A DNA stretch of 64,000 nt from Gammaproteobacteria bacterium (GCA_002747055.1 PDSQ01000029.1:62001-126000); one strand, 5' to 3'. Positions 1 to 9,830 are shown, numbered from the stretch's first letter. Translations and numbers: made by a program. Notes: generated by a model from the sequence alone, not told the origin.

Positions 1-22
1 AGCTATTCCCACACAAATTATA

Positions 23-36
23 TTGATATGCGTCAT
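23..36 (+). promoter_or_regulatory. candidate FNR/Anr box upstream of ccoN
   Basis: TTGAT-ATGC-GTCAT matches 8 of the 10 conserved positions of the FNR/Anr consensus TTGAT-N4-ATCAA. Its centre (29.5) lies about 41 bp upstream of a plausible start point near 71, with a TATAGATA-like -10 at 55-62. That is the spacing of a class II FNR promoter. cbb3 oxidase operons are commonly activated by FNR/Anr at low oxygen, so the context fits. The right half-site is imperfect, and the assignment is inferred from sequence only. Confidence 0.45.
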
Positions 37-112
37 TGAAAAAAACTATTGTTTTATAGATACTTACGCCCGCGAAAACTGTTAACCAATAACCTATAAA
101 TCGGTAACTACT

Positions 113-1540
113 ATGAGCACAGGAAACAGCAGTGAAACCTATAACTACAGGGTCGTGCGGCAATTTGCCATTATGACAGTAGTTTGGGGGATTGTTGGCA
201 TGGCGATCGGGGTGTTCATTGCGGCACAGCTCGTATGGCCTCAGCTCAACTTTGACCTCCCCTGGATCAGTTTTGGGCGCCTTCGCCCCTTACACACCAA
301 TGCCGTTATTTTCGCTTTCGGCGGAAGTGCACTATTCGCAACCTCCTATTACGTCGTACAACGAACCACTCAGGCACGGCTGTTCTCGGACACATTGGCG
401 GCATTTACCTTCTGGGGCTGGAACGCCATTATCGTAGCGGCGGCCATCACATTGCCTCTGGGTTTCACTAGTTCCAAAGAATATGCAGAACTGGAATGGC
501 CGATCGATATCGCGATTGCGGTGGTCTGGGTAGCTTATGCAATCGTTTTTTTCGGCACCATCATGAAGCGTAAAATGAAACACATTTACGTCGCGAACTG
601 GTTCTATGGCGCATTTATCATCACCATTGCCGTACTCCATATCGGCAACAATCTTGAAATTCCTGTCACTCTGTTTAAATCCTATTCCATCTATCCGGGT
701 ACGATCGACGCCATGGTGCAGTGGTGGTACGGTCACAACGCGGTAGGCTTCTTTCTCACCGCCGGTTTCCTCGGCATGATGTATTACTTCGTTCCGAAAC
801 AAGCGGGTCGCCCGGTTTATTCCTATAGACTGTCTATTGTTCACTTTTGGGCATTGATTTCCATCTATGTTTGGGCCGGTGGCCACCATTTACATTACAG
901 TGCATTACCTGACTGGGCACAGAGTGCCGCAATGGTCATGTCATTGATTCTGCTTGCCCCATCCTGGGGTGGTATGATCAATGGCATGATGACGCTTTCA
1001 GGTGCTTGGCACAAGCTACGTACCGACCCAATATTGCGCTTTCTGGTGGTTTCCCTCTCCTTTTACGGTATGTCTACATTTGAAGGCCCAATGATGTCGA
1101 TCAAGACGGTCAATGCGCTGTCTCACGACACTGACTGGACTGTCGGACACGTGCACTCCGGTGCACTGGGATGGGTCGCCATGATATCCATTGGCGCCAT
1201 CTATCACCTGATTCCACATTTGTTTGGCATATCAAAAATGTACAGCACCAGACTGGTTAACACTCATTTCTGGCTGGCAACTATAGGTACTGTCTTGTAC
1301 ATAGCCTCCATGTGGGTGAATGGTATTATGCAAGGTCTGATGTGGCGGGCAGTCAACCAGGACGGAACCCTGACTTACAGTTTTATTGAGTCTGTCGAAG
1401 CAAGCGCCCCTGGCTATTTTGTTCGCGCAGCAGGTGGAGCGATATTCCTGACCGGTATGCTAATTATGGCATACAACGTATGGAAAACTGTTAAACAGCA
1501 GGATGCCACCGCTATCGACAACCTGCCACAAACTGCTTAA
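113..1540 (+). CDS. ccoN: cbb3-type cytochrome c oxidase subunit I (CcoN)
   Basis: Catalytic haem-copper subunit of the high-affinity cbb3 terminal oxidase in the inner membrane. It reduces oxygen to water and pumps protons. The 475 residues form about twelve membrane helices and keep the family's ligand pattern: His61 (low-spin haem), His208 in WWYGHN and His258-His259 in GGHHLHY for Cu_B, Tyr252 as the expected cross-linked tyrosine, and His346/His348 in the GHVHSG haem motif. The length is usual for CcoN. It is the first gene of ccoNOQP, 13 bp before ccoO, behind a candidate FNR/Anr box. Only one ccoN copy is in the window. Confidence 0.97.
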   Translation: MSTGNSSETYNYRVVRQFAIMTVVWGIVGMAIGVFIAAQLVWPQLNFDLPWISFGRLRPLHTNAVIFAFGGSALFATSYYVVQRTTQARLFSDTLAAFTFWGWNAIIVAAAITLPLGFTSSKEYAELEWPIDIAIAVVWVAYAIVFFGTIMKRKMKHIYVANWFYGAFIITIAVLHIGNNLEIPVTLFKSYSIYPGTIDAMVQWWYGHNAVGFFLTAGFLGMMYYFVPKQAGRPVYSYRLSIVHFWALISIYVWAGGHHLHYSALPDWAQSAAMVMSLILLAPSWGGMINGMMTLSGAWHKLRTDPILRFLVVSLSFYGMSTFEGPMMSIKTVNALSHDTDWTVGHVHSGALGWVAMISIGAIYHLIPHLFGISKMYSTRLVNTHFWLATIGTVLYIASMWVNGIMQGLMWRAVNQDGTLTYSFIESVEASAPGYFVRAAGGAIFLTGMLIMAYNVWKTVKQQDATAIDNLPQTA

Positions 1541-1553
1541 GGAGACGCGCACA

Positions 1554-2162
1554 ATGAATCATGAAGTCGTTGAAAAGAACATGGGCTTGATGATCGTACT
1601 TATTATAGTCGCGATCAGTTTTGGTGGTCTGGCAGAAATCGTACCCTTGTTTTTCTCGAAACAGGTCAATGAGCCTATAGCCGGCCTGAAACCTAACAAT
1701 GCCTTGCAACTGGAAGGTCGCGACATTTATATTCGGGAAGGCTGCCATGTCTGTCACACCCAGATGATTCGACCCTTCCGAGCTGAAACTGAACGTTACG
1801 GTCATTACTCCGTCGCCGGTGAGCAGGTTTACGAACATCCGTTCCTATGGGGTTCAAAGCGTACCGGCCCAGATCTCGCGAGAGTCGGCGGGCGTTACAG
1901 CGATGCATGGCACAAGGCACACCTGTATAACCCACGTGATGTAGTGCCAGAGTCAATTATGCCGTCTTATCCGTGGCTATTTGAAAACACGGTTGACCAT
2001 AAGTTAACAGCCAAAAAGATGCGCGCGCTCAGAGAGGTAGGAGTACCCTACACAGATGAAGACATTGCAAATGCAGCATCTATGGTGGAAGGCAAAACCG
2101 AGATTGTGGCACTCGTGGCATACTTGCAAAACCTCGGCACAGTTTTACCAACCAAACGATAA
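1554..2162 (+). CDS. ccoO: cbb3-type cytochrome c oxidase subunit II, mono-haem (CcoO)
   Basis: Membrane-anchored mono-haem cytochrome c subunit that passes electrons toward the CcoN haems. The chosen ATG at 1554 follows an AAGGAG ribosome site just after the ccoN stop and gives 202 residues. One N-terminal membrane helix (about residues 10-34) is followed by a periplasmic domain with a single CxxCH haem site (C64-C67-H68, followed by TQMIRP as in the family). A frame extending upstream into ccoN exists but would give an atypical N-terminus. Confidence 0.97.
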   Translation: MNHEVVEKNMGLMIVLIIVAISFGGLAEIVPLFFSKQVNEPIAGLKPNNALQLEGRDIYIREGCHVCHTQMIRPFRAETERYGHYSVAGEQVYEHPFLWGSKRTGPDLARVGGRYSDAWHKAHLYNPRDVVPESIMPSYPWLFENTVDHKLTAKKMRALREVGVPYTDEDIANAASMVEGKTEIVALVAYLQNLGTVLPTKR

Positions 2163-2174
2163 TAAATACGGCAA

Positions 2175-2369
2175 ATGGATTCTATGGATATCAATACAGT
2201 TCGCGGTCTTTCGACCTTTCTAGTTATGGGAGCCTTCCTGGCAATTTGCTGGTGGGCTTACGGCGCACGTAGAAAAGAGCGCTTTGACGAGGCTTCTCAA
2301 CTGCCCTTCAAAGATGATGATATCGCTGAACGCACTGTTAAAGAGACGGAGAAAAACAACCATGAGTGA
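2175..2369 (+). CDS. ccoQ: small cbb3 oxidase subunit CcoQ
   Basis: A 64-residue protein with one membrane helix (about residues 10-27) followed by a charged cytoplasmic tail, as expected for CcoQ (FixQ), which stabilises the cbb3 complex. It sits in the standard place between ccoO and ccoP. Its stop overlaps the ccoP start in an ATGAGTGA junction, suggesting translational coupling. An alternative ATG lies three codons in, at 2184. Sequence conservation in this family is weak, so the call rests on size, topology and position. Confidence 0.88.
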   Translation: MDSMDINTVRGLSTFLVMGAFLAICWWAYGARRKERFDEASQLPFKDDDIAERTVKETEKNNHE

Positions 2370-3264
2370 CCTAAGCACTTTTTGGAGCTTGTGGATTAGC
2401 GTTATAGTACTGGGCAGCATTTTTGGTTGTGCTTGGTTACTTTTCGCAACCCGCAAAAGTCAGACAACGAATACAGAAACCGACAAAACCATGGGCCATG
2501 CGTTCGATGGTATTGAAGAATACGATAACCCGCTGCCGAAGTGGTGGCTATATATGTTTACCGCCACTATTGTGTTCGGTATCGCCTATGTCATTCTTTA
2601 CCCTACACTGGGCAATATGACAGGCGCATTTGGCTGGACCTCCGCTAACCAATGGGAAAAGGAAGTCCAAGAAGCCAAGCAAAAATACGGCCCGATTTTC
2701 GCCAAATTTGCCAACAGGTCTGTTGAAGATATTTCAAAAGATCCTGCTGCACTCGAAATTGGCCAAAGATTATTCGCTAACAACTGTGCTATCTGTCATG
2801 GCTCGACAGCAAAAGGGGGTTATGGTTTCCCCAATCTGACAGACGATGACTGGTTGTATGGTGGAACCCCTGATGCAATCAAGCATACCCTGACCAACGG
2901 ACGTATGGGCGTGATGCCTGCAAAAGGGCTTATGCCAAATATGACCGATGCACAACTAAACGATATAGTCAATCATGTGTTGTCCTTGTCGAACAGGTCA
3001 GACGATGAGAAATCCGCAGGACGGGGAAGTCAGCTATTCGCTCAGGCATGCGCCGCCTGTCACGGTGCTGACGGGAAAGGGATGCAGGCGTTGGGCGCAC
3101 CTAACCTTACCGATGGCGTTTGGCTATACGGCGGCAGCAAGCAGCAAATCAAATATACCATCGCAAATGGTCGCGGAGGTGTGATGCCAGCTCAGAAAGA
3201 CTTTTTGGGCGAAGACAAAGTACATATTCTAACAGGCTATGTTTACAGCCTGAGCAATAACTAG
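2362..3264 (+). CDS. ccoP: cbb3-type cytochrome c oxidase subunit III, di-haem (CcoP)
   Basis: Di-haem cytochrome c subunit that accepts electrons from soluble cytochromes. The ATG at 2362 overlaps the end of ccoQ and gives 300 residues. There are two N-terminal membrane helices (about 7-28 and 61-82), as in the long CcoP form of Pseudomonas-like bacteria. Two cytochrome c domains follow, with CxxCH sites at C142-H146 and C230-H234. It is the last gene of ccoNOQP and is followed by a strong hairpin terminator. Confidence 0.97.
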   Translation: MSDLSTFWSLWISVIVLGSIFGCAWLLFATRKSQTTNTETDKTMGHAFDGIEEYDNPLPKWWLYMFTATIVFGIAYVILYPTLGNMTGAFGWTSANQWEKEVQEAKQKYGPIFAKFANRSVEDISKDPAALEIGQRLFANNCAICHGSTAKGGYGFPNLTDDDWLYGGTPDAIKHTLTNGRMGVMPAKGLMPNMTDAQLNDIVNHVLSLSNRSDDEKSAGRGSQLFAQACAACHGADGKGMQALGAPNLTDGVWLYGGSKQQIKYTIANGRGGVMPAQKDFLGEDKVHILTGYVYSLSNN

Positions 3265-3284
3265 GATTGACTCCTGATGCAGTG

Positions 3285-3317
3285 AAAGACGGAAGCAAAC
3301 GCTTCCGTCTTTTTGCT
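3285..3317 (+). terminator. rho-independent terminator after ccoP
   Basis: A perfect 12-bp inverted repeat (AAAGACGGAAGC / GCTTCCGTCTTT) with a 4-base AAAC loop ends in a T run. It lies 20 bp after the ccoP stop and should separate ccoNOQP from the ccoGHIS transcript. Confidence 0.93.
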
Positions 3318-3525
3318 TTTCTTGCACTAAAGCAAAACTACGCGCTCCGATTATTTATTAGAATTACCCATCGGTTTATACGCTAAATCCATAGTATGTC
3401 GGCCTGCAAACGACTGACTGTTTACGTACTATTTATAGATTGTTATCACCACACTGGTTCTGGATAAAAGAGCCATATCTGACCGGTTTTTATTCGAAGA
3501 AGTTTTACAAAATTGGCAAAAGCAA

Positions 3526-4965
3526 ATGACAGATAGAATTCCTGCGAAAGACCAGACAATTAAATCAGAGAAACGCGAGGACACCGAACAACCAAAGTCA
3601 GTGGAACTTTATGCAAGTCGAAAAAAAATCTATGTCAAAGAAGTTCTGGGCTTTTTTCAAAAAATCAGGTCTGTCTCACTTTGGCTGCTTATGGGGCTGT
3701 ATTTTTCACTTTGTTGGATTTCCATCAATGGAGAACCTATTCTCCACTTTGACTTACCAGAACGAAAATTTCATATATTCGGGACAACCTTCTGGCCCCA
3801 GGACTTTGTACTCCTTTCCTGGTCATTGATTATATGCGCATTTGGTCTTTTCTTCGTTACCACTCTGTTTGGTCGTGTCTGGTGCGGATATACCTGCCCC
3901 CAAACAGCCTGGACCTTTATCTTTATGTGGCTGGAAGAGCGGATAGAAGGCAGCCGTAACCAGCGAATAAAGTTGGATAAAGCAGCGATAGATTCAAACA
4001 AAATCCGGAAAAAACTGCTTAAACATTTGTCGTGGATAGTCATTTCCCTGGCAACCGGACTCACCTTTGTCGGCTATTTTTACCCGATTAGGGAACTGGT
4101 AGTCGATCTTGTCACTTTCAATGTTGCCAACGGTTGGGCATTGTTCTGGATTGTATTTTTTACCGTTGCGACTTATCTCAACGCGGGTTGGATGAGAGAA
4201 CAAATTTGCCTGTATGTTTGCCCCTATGCCCGTTTTCAATCCGCCATGTTTGATCAGGACACCATGATTGTTTCGTACAATCCGAACCGAGGAGAGACTC
4301 GGGGTAGAAGAAAAAAAAATGTCGATCCGAAAGCCGTTGGGCTGGGTGACTGCATAGACTGCAGCCTGTGCGTGCAAGTATGTCCAACCGGCATCGACAT
4401 CCGTGATGGCTTGCAGTACGAGTGTATTGGTTGTGCGCTATGTATCGATGCCTGTGATCAGGTCATGGAAAAAATGCAATATCCCAAAGGGCTGATAAGC
4501 TACACTACCGAGAAAGCCTTGCAGGGCAAGAAATCTCACATTTTACGACCCAAGTCTGTCGGATACCTTGTCGCCATCTCAGTCATGGTGTTTGCGATAA
4601 CGTATTCCATATCGACTCGTATTCCCCTCGAGCTCGATGTCATTCGTGATCGTGGCTCGCTATATCAATTCACAGGTTCAGGACTGATTGAAAACACTTA
4701 TACCCTCAAGATCATGAATATGGCTGACTTTGAACGCGCATTTCAAGCCCGGGTAACCGGTCCCGAAGGAATAAGGATATCGACCCGACGAGAAATAGTC
4801 GTTGATAGCGGAGAAGTCGCTTCATTACCTGTGAGTGTGGAAGTTGGCCCCGGTGCACTGACTCAGACCAGAACTGATATCCTGTTTACCGTGATTGCCA
4901 AGGATGACAGGGAAGTCATTGCCGATTCGGAAAGTCGCTTCCTTGGTCCACCCGCTCTGCGGTAG
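3526..4965 (+). CDS. ccoG: cbb3 oxidase assembly protein CcoG (RdxA/FixG), polyferredoxin-like
   Basis: Membrane iron-sulfur protein required for cbb3 oxidase biogenesis. CcoG has been described as reducing Cu(II) to Cu(I) for the oxidase copper-supply chain. In 479 residues it shows several membrane helices, the CGYTCPQ motif (C120, C124), a further conserved Cys (C232, in VCPYARFQ), and two ferredoxin-type clusters: C276/C279/C282/C286 and C300/C303/C306/C310. A periplasmic C-terminal domain of about 120 residues follows the last helix. It heads the ccoGHIS group and lies 261 bp after ccoP, beyond the terminator, so it probably has its own promoter. Confidence 0.96.
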   Translation: MTDRIPAKDQTIKSEKREDTEQPKSVELYASRKKIYVKEVLGFFQKIRSVSLWLLMGLYFSLCWISINGEPILHFDLPERKFHIFGTTFWPQDFVLLSWSLIICAFGLFFVTTLFGRVWCGYTCPQTAWTFIFMWLEERIEGSRNQRIKLDKAAIDSNKIRKKLLKHLSWIVISLATGLTFVGYFYPIRELVVDLVTFNVANGWALFWIVFFTVATYLNAGWMREQICLYVCPYARFQSAMFDQDTMIVSYNPNRGETRGRRKKNVDPKAVGLGDCIDCSLCVQVCPTGIDIRDGLQYECIGCALCIDACDQVMEKMQYPKGLISYTTEKALQGKKSHILRPKSVGYLVAISVMVFAITYSISTRIPLELDVIRDRGSLYQFTGSGLIENTYTLKIMNMADFERAFQARVTGPEGIRISTRREIVVDSGEVASLPVSVEVGPGALTQTRTDILFTVIAKDDREVIADSESRFLGPPALR

Positions 4966-5006
4966 AATGTGAGTACGTTAAATGATCAAGCGGTCAGTTA
5001 TATTTT

Positions 5007-5534
5007 ATGAGTGAGATAAATAAAGTGAAGCCGTGGTACAAACAATTTTGGCCATGGTTTATATTGTCCATCCCTGCCGCGTCAATCGCACTGAGCAGCT
5101 TAATGATTACGCTGGCGGTAACCCGGCCACACTCTATGGTCAGTGATGATTACTATAAAGATGGTCTGTCGATCAATTTGGACTTATCAAAAGATGACCT
5201 TGCCACCCAATATGTGTTGGAAGCAAAACTGAGTTATGATAAATCTTTACAGACCTACCGACTAGCCTTGAATGGTCAGAGCAAAAAAAATCTTAGTTAT
5301 GACTATTTACTGGTAAGCCTTGAACACCCCACATTGCCAAATCAGGACACCACGATTCAGCTTATGCCACAAGGCGGATACGTTTATACTGCACGGCATT
5401 CGCAAGACCTTCATGGAAAAAGATACATTACCATTACACCACCCGGTGCTGAGTGGCGACTCACAGGTGAAACGATATTTCCTCTTACATCGACCCATTT
5501 AACCGCGTCGAAACCAAAAACAAGCCAAAACTAA
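5007..5534 (+). CDS. ccoH: cbb3 oxidase assembly protein CcoH (FixH family)
   Basis: A 175-residue FixH-family protein with one N-terminal membrane helix (about residues 15-38) and a periplasmic domain beginning with the family-typical DDYYKDG segment. CcoH interacts with the oxidase subunits and is needed for their stable assembly. The stop codon overlaps the ATG of ccoI, which points to coupled translation. The order G-H-I-S is standard. Confidence 0.93.
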   Translation: MSEINKVKPWYKQFWPWFILSIPAASIALSSLMITLAVTRPHSMVSDDYYKDGLSINLDLSKDDLATQYVLEAKLSYDKSLQTYRLALNGQSKKNLSYDYLLVSLEHPTLPNQDTTIQLMPQGGYVYTARHSQDLHGKRYITITPPGAEWRLTGETIFPLTSTHLTASKPKTSQN

Positions 5535-8026
5535 TGTTGAACTCAAATACAGGCTGCTTTCATTGCGGACTACCGATCCCGGCAGGCTCGCCTATCAGCA
5601 TGCATTACCAGGGTGAAGAGCGTGTTTTTTGCTGTGAGGGCTGCAAAGCAGTTACTTATTCAATTATTCACAACGGATTGGAGGATTATTACCAACACCG
5701 CGAAGCCAATTCGCAAAAAGCAGAAGAGCTCGATGAGCAGGTCGCCAGACAACTGGAAATATACGATAGACCTGATATTCAGGCCGAATTAATCGCTCCG
5801 TTATCCGACGATATTGAAACGAAAGCAGGAAAAACAGAGTCGACATACGACTCGTCCGCCAGCTTCTATATTGATGGTATAACCTGCGCCGCCTGCATCT
5901 GGCTGATTGAAAAGTATATAGGAAATCTGCCAGGTGTCGAATCAGTTAGTGTCAACCACACTACCCAGGTAGCGGTGATAAAGTGGCACAGTCAGAAAAT
6001 CAAACTAAGTGAAATACTCAAATCAATACATCGTATTGGCTACCATGCGCGCCCATTCAAACCTGACGACCTGACCCTGCTGCACAAAAAACAACAAAGA
6101 CAGGCTATTCTTCGATTGGGCATTGCCGGCATTGGTATGATGCAGAATATGATGCTCGCCATTCCTCTGTATCTAGGCGGTCAACAGTTTTATGATCAAT
6201 TCCTGGATTTCTTTCGATGGATCAGCTTGTTGGTCGCTACCCCAGTTGTCTGTTACTCGGCCCGCCCCTTTTTCGATGCTGCACTGCGGGATTTGTCTGC
6301 CCGCCATTTGACGATGGATGTGCCTGTTTCACTTGCCATACTGGCCGCCTATTTAGCCAGTTGCTGGATCACCATCAACGGTGGTGAGCATGTGTATTTC
6401 GATTCGGTTTGCATGTTTACTTTTTTTCTATCGCTCGGTCGTTTTCTCGAAATGAGAACCCGCTTCAAAGCAAGTGCGGGAATGCACAAGCTGGCAACAT
6501 TGTTACCACAAACCGCAACAAAAGTTGATTCCCACGGTGACTTGTTGGTCATTCCGTCAAAGGAACTCGCTCCCGGAGACAAAGTACTGGTCAGAGCCGG
6601 TGAAACACTGCCATGTGACGGGGTGATTATCGATGGCACTTCAACGATAGATGAATCGGCCATAACCGGTGAATATTTGCCACAAACCAAGTCGAAAGGT
6701 GACATCGTGATTGGTGGCACGACAAATGTCGAATCCGCGCTTACCGTCGCAGCCAATAAAACCGGTCAAAACGCTCGACTATCATCCATCATCAAACTCT
6801 TCGAACACGCCATCACAGACAAACCCCGTATGACGGAAATTGCCGATAGTGTCGCCAGTTACTTTGTCGGAAGTGTATTGCTTATAGCGAGCTGTGTGTT
6901 TGTCTATTGGGAGTTTTTTTCAGCAAACCCATCTCTTGGGCGTGCTTTTGAAATCACTTTATCAGTGCTGGTTGTCACCTGCCCTTGCGCGCTTTCCCTG
7001 GCAACACCAACAACTTTTACAGCGGCAATCGATGGGTTGCGTTCTGCCGGACTGTTGGTCATCAAAGGACATGCGATAGAAACGCTGGGCCGGATCAATC
7101 ATGTCGTTTTTGATAAAACAGGCACGCTTACCATTGGCAAGCTGACCATATCGAAACAAAAGTACTTCATGGATAACCAGCCACAATCCCGGTTGTTCGC
7201 CATAGCCTGTGCGATGGAACAAAAGTCGACACACCCAATAGCCAGGGCTTTTATCGAGTCACCATCTATCCGCCTGGAACGACTGCAACAGATAGCCGGT
7301 GAGGGTGTGGAGGCCAGTTATCAAGGTGTTCAATATCGTATCGGTAGCGAATCTTTTGTTACCCGATGGCTTGACCAAACATCAAACCAGGCGTTGCGAT
7401 CTCTCGAGTCTGACAATTGCCATGAAGGGCCAATCGTCTATTTTGCCAACAAAGAAAAACTCTTGGCTGTATACTACCTGGAAGACACCATTAGAGAAGA
7501 AGCGAAGGCAACCATCAACCAGCTCGACCAGACACAGATCGACAGTGAAATACTAAGTGGCGACCGAGAAGAGGCAGTTCGCGCTGCGGCGACTTTGTTA
7601 GATATTGAAAACTATACCTCCGGAGCCACGCCAGAGACAAAACAGGCTCATTTAGAACACCTCAAAAATCAGGGCAAAATAGTGGCGATGATTGGTGATG
7701 GAATCAATGACATCCCCGTTATGGCCGCAGCACACCTTTCTATCGCTATGGGGCAAGCCTCGGATATTACCAAAGTACATGCCGATAGCTTGCTCTTGAA
7801 AAACGATCTTTCGTGTATCCCTGTCGTTATAGCCATGGGTAAACGGGCAAACAGGATAATAAAACAAAATATCACTTGGGCAATCACTTACAATATACTC
7901 GCATTACCACTCGCGGTAGCGGGAATGATACCACCTTATCTCGCGGCGATAGGCATGTCTCTCAGCTCGTTACTGGTCGTTATCAACGCATTGAGAGCCA
8001 AAAAGTTCTCAAATTTGAAGGTTTGA
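5534..8026 (+). CDS. ccoI: copper-translocating P1B-type ATPase CcoI (FixI)
   Basis: P-type ATPase that supplies copper to the Cu_B site of cbb3 oxidase. The 830-residue protein starts with a Cys-rich segment (C8/C11 and C33-C34/C37) typical of the CcoI subgroup, then a heavy-metal-associated domain with CAAC (C118, C121). Later come the membrane CPC motif (C483, C485), the phosphorylation site DKTGTLT (D527) and GDGIND in the hinge. About eight membrane helices are expected. It overlaps ccoH by one base, and ccoS begins 2 bp after its stop. Confidence 0.96.
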   Translation: MLNSNTGCFHCGLPIPAGSPISMHYQGEERVFCCEGCKAVTYSIIHNGLEDYYQHREANSQKAEELDEQVARQLEIYDRPDIQAELIAPLSDDIETKAGKTESTYDSSASFYIDGITCAACIWLIEKYIGNLPGVESVSVNHTTQVAVIKWHSQKIKLSEILKSIHRIGYHARPFKPDDLTLLHKKQQRQAILRLGIAGIGMMQNMMLAIPLYLGGQQFYDQFLDFFRWISLLVATPVVCYSARPFFDAALRDLSARHLTMDVPVSLAILAAYLASCWITINGGEHVYFDSVCMFTFFLSLGRFLEMRTRFKASAGMHKLATLLPQTATKVDSHGDLLVIPSKELAPGDKVLVRAGETLPCDGVIIDGTSTIDESAITGEYLPQTKSKGDIVIGGTTNVESALTVAANKTGQNARLSSIIKLFEHAITDKPRMTEIADSVASYFVGSVLLIASCVFVYWEFFSANPSLGRAFEITLSVLVVTCPCALSLATPTTFTAAIDGLRSAGLLVIKGHAIETLGRINHVVFDKTGTLTIGKLTISKQKYFMDNQPQSRLFAIACAMEQKSTHPIARAFIESPSIRLERLQQIAGEGVEASYQGVQYRIGSESFVTRWLDQTSNQALRSLESDNCHEGPIVYFANKEKLLAVYYLEDTIREEAKATINQLDQTQIDSEILSGDREEAVRAAATLLDIENYTSGATPETKQAHLEHLKNQGKIVAMIGDGINDIPVMAAAHLSIAMGQASDITKVHADSLLLKNDLSCIPVVIAMGKRANRIIKQNITWAITYNILALPLAVAGMIPPYLAAIGMSLSSLLVVINALRAKKFSNLKV

Positions 8027-8028
8027 CA

Positions 8029-8235
8029 ATGGAAATACTCTATGCTCTCATTCCGCTTTCAATCGTTTTACTTACTGTCGCTATTTACATCCTGAGCTGG
8101 GCGGTCAAATCTGGCCAATATGACGACCTGGAAGGACCAGCCCATAAAATACTGTATGATGATGACGAGGACATGATTCCAACCAACAAACCAAAATCGG
8201 AACACTCGGAATCGAAGGATAAAAGCTCCTTGTAG
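8029..8235 (+). CDS. ccoS: cbb3 oxidase maturation protein CcoS
   Basis: A 68-residue protein with one N-terminal membrane helix (about residues 4-25) followed by a QYDDLEGPA segment and a charged tail. The 'YDDLEGPA..IL.DD' pattern is the hallmark of CcoS, which is needed for cofactor insertion into cbb3 oxidase. The ATG at 8029 lies 2 bp after the ccoI stop. A longer upstream reading frame exists inside ccoI, but its N-terminus would be spurious. Confidence 0.95.
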   Translation: MEILYALIPLSIVLLTVAIYILSWAVKSGQYDDLEGPAHKILYDDDEDMIPTNKPKSEHSESKDKSSL

Positions 8236-8246
8236 CTCAATAGCAG

Positions 8247-8999
8247 GTGCTTTATAACGGTACCCTATTAACAGGTACTCTATCACAAATAACTTTACAG
8301 GCAGGTCTCGTTGTTTTGTCCAGCTCATCCTACATATCCGCTTTTTTAATAGGTTTATTAGGTTCACTGCACTGTGTCGGTATGTGCGGAGGCATATCTA
8401 CGGCTCTTTCACTGACGACAAAAACCGGCGAGGGCTTTTACCGCAGGTTGGTCTCCTCCACACTGCTTTACAATGTAGGCAGAGTACTCTCCTATATAAC
8501 CATTGGGTGCCTGGCAGGTGCTTTGGGTGCCCTTCTCACTTCCATTTGGATGGAATTCCTGGTTGTTCTGCGAACCCTGGCTGCCATAATGCTTATTCTC
8601 GCCGGCATCTACCTGATGGGAGTATGGAACGGCCTGATCTTTCTGGAACGCGCAGGAACACGCATCTGGCGTAAAATATCGCCTCTCGCCGATAGATTCA
8701 AAGGTAGTCAATCTCCAATCAATACCCTTATTCTAGGCATGATTTGGGGTTGGTTACCTTGCGGATTGGTCTACAGTGCCCTCACCTACGCGGCCACCCA
8801 GGCTGATATTCTTCAATCCGGGTTGATTATGCTGTTTTTTGGCTTGGGTACACTACCCTCTATGGTGACGACCGGACTATTGGCCAAATCTGTCCAGGGC
8901 ATCCAGAATAAGCGATACGTTTATCTGACCTCTGGTGTACTGCTTATCGTCTTCGGTCTAGCCAGCCTGCCTCTAAAAAAACTTGGAATTTCTATGTAA
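8247..8999 (+). CDS. sulfite exporter TauE/SafE-like membrane protein
   Basis: A polytopic inner-membrane protein of up to 250 residues with the TauE/SafE-type N-terminal signature LLGSLHCVGMCGG, repeated in a second half around WGWLPCGLVYSAL. A homologue commonly lies directly after ccoS in gammaproteobacterial cbb3 loci, and the H/C/M-rich signature suggests a copper or thiol role linked to oxidase maturation. That role is inference. The start is uncertain: the longest frame begins at a GTG (8247) without a clear ribosome site, while a TTG at 8316 has an AGGCAGG sequence upstream and would give an N-terminus more like the family. Confidence 0.85.
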   Translation: MLYNGTLLTGTLSQITLQAGLVVLSSSSYISAFLIGLLGSLHCVGMCGGISTALSLTTKTGEGFYRRLVSSTLLYNVGRVLSYITIGCLAGALGALLTSIWMEFLVVLRTLAAIMLILAGIYLMGVWNGLIFLERAGTRIWRKISPLADRFKGSQSPINTLILGMIWGWLPCGLVYSALTYAATQADILQSGLIMLFFGLGTLPSMVTTGLLAKSVQGIQNKRYVYLTSGVLLIVFGLASLPLKKLGISM

Positions 9000-9180
9000 A
9001 TAAATTAAAAAACACTTTGGTTACCCTTTCAGCTTCGCATATTTGTAGTAAACTACGCACTCGAATTAGCAGAAACACTTAGTCACCAAACGGTATTTAG
9101 GCGATGATTTCATGTTGATTCGACACTAAAAAACACCGTACTAGATAACCATAGATACCTTTAATTATCGGGGAAATACA

Positions 9181-9789
9181 ATGCAGTTTAATCGCAATAA
9201 TAAATGCCTTCGGCATCTGATCGATTACCGGATATTTTGTTCGCTTTCAATTATTTTGGTATTGTTATCCGGATGCCAGACCACCCCTTCCGATACAGTG
9301 AAATCGTTCGCGGTCAATAAAGATGGAACAAATCTTAAAATAACCGAGAAGGTGGAACCGGCGATCAAGTTTTTCTCAGTCCAAAAAACCATGAGTGCCG
9401 ATGACCTCAAAGAGCGTGCGCGCGGTATTTTGGAGAAAGTGGGAACAGTGGTAGCGAAAAACCCAAAACTGGATAAGGCCGGCCCTGCCACCTTGATTTA
9501 CCAAGATTTGATATCCATGCCTGATAGCGCGATCACGGCAGATATTGGTTTTCCGGTCAGAGGTTATGCCAAAGTCAACGGCCAATACTCTTTGATCACA
9601 AAACCTGAGTTCAAATATCTGAGTTTAGTGCACTCCAGCAATAAAAAAGACCCAAAGGGAAACTGGCTTTTTCTCTATGATGTTGCGGAAAAGAAAGGAT
9701 ACCAGTTAAGCGGTGAAGCTAGAACAGTCGCCACCTTCAGTGTCGCTGCAGGAGGCAAAAAAATTGAGCTGCAACTCGGCGTTAAATAA
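9181..9789 (+). CDS. hypothetical lipoprotein
   Basis: A 202-residue protein with an N-terminal hydrophobic segment (about residues 18-30) ending in a lipobox, L29-S30-G31-C32, so it is predicted to be a lipid-anchored envelope protein. I do not recognise the mature domain. It has no obvious catalytic motif and no Cys after the lipidated one. A GGGGAAAT ribosome site precedes the ATG. It stands alone after the cco genes with its own 180-bp upstream region and converges on the PilZ/DUF1631 pair. Confidence 0.75.
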   Translation: MQFNRNNKCLRHLIDYRIFCSLSIILVLLSGCQTTPSDTVKSFAVNKDGTNLKITEKVEPAIKFFSVQKTMSADDLKERARGILEKVGTVVAKNPKLDKAGPATLIYQDLISMPDSAITADIGFPVRGYAKVNGQYSLITKPEFKYLSLVHSSNKKDPKGNWLFLYDVAEKKGYQLSGEARTVATFSVAAGGKKIELQLGVK

Positions 9790-9830
9790 CCTGAAAGAAG
9801 TAACGATAAGATAGCGGCGCACGCAACTTT

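Noticed and set aside
332..889. 185-codon frame on the minus strand inside ccoN
   Set aside because: The plus-strand frame is an unambiguous CcoN with all haem ligands, so the opposite frame is a shadow.
1503..1553. 17-residue N-terminal extension of CcoO
   Set aside because: It lies inside the end of ccoN and lacks a ribosome site, while the ATG at 1554 follows AAGGAG.
3318..3525. second FNR box or promoter before ccoG
   Set aside because: No TTGAT-N4-ATCAA-like pair and no convincing -35/-10 pair could be found, although a promoter is expected after the terminator.
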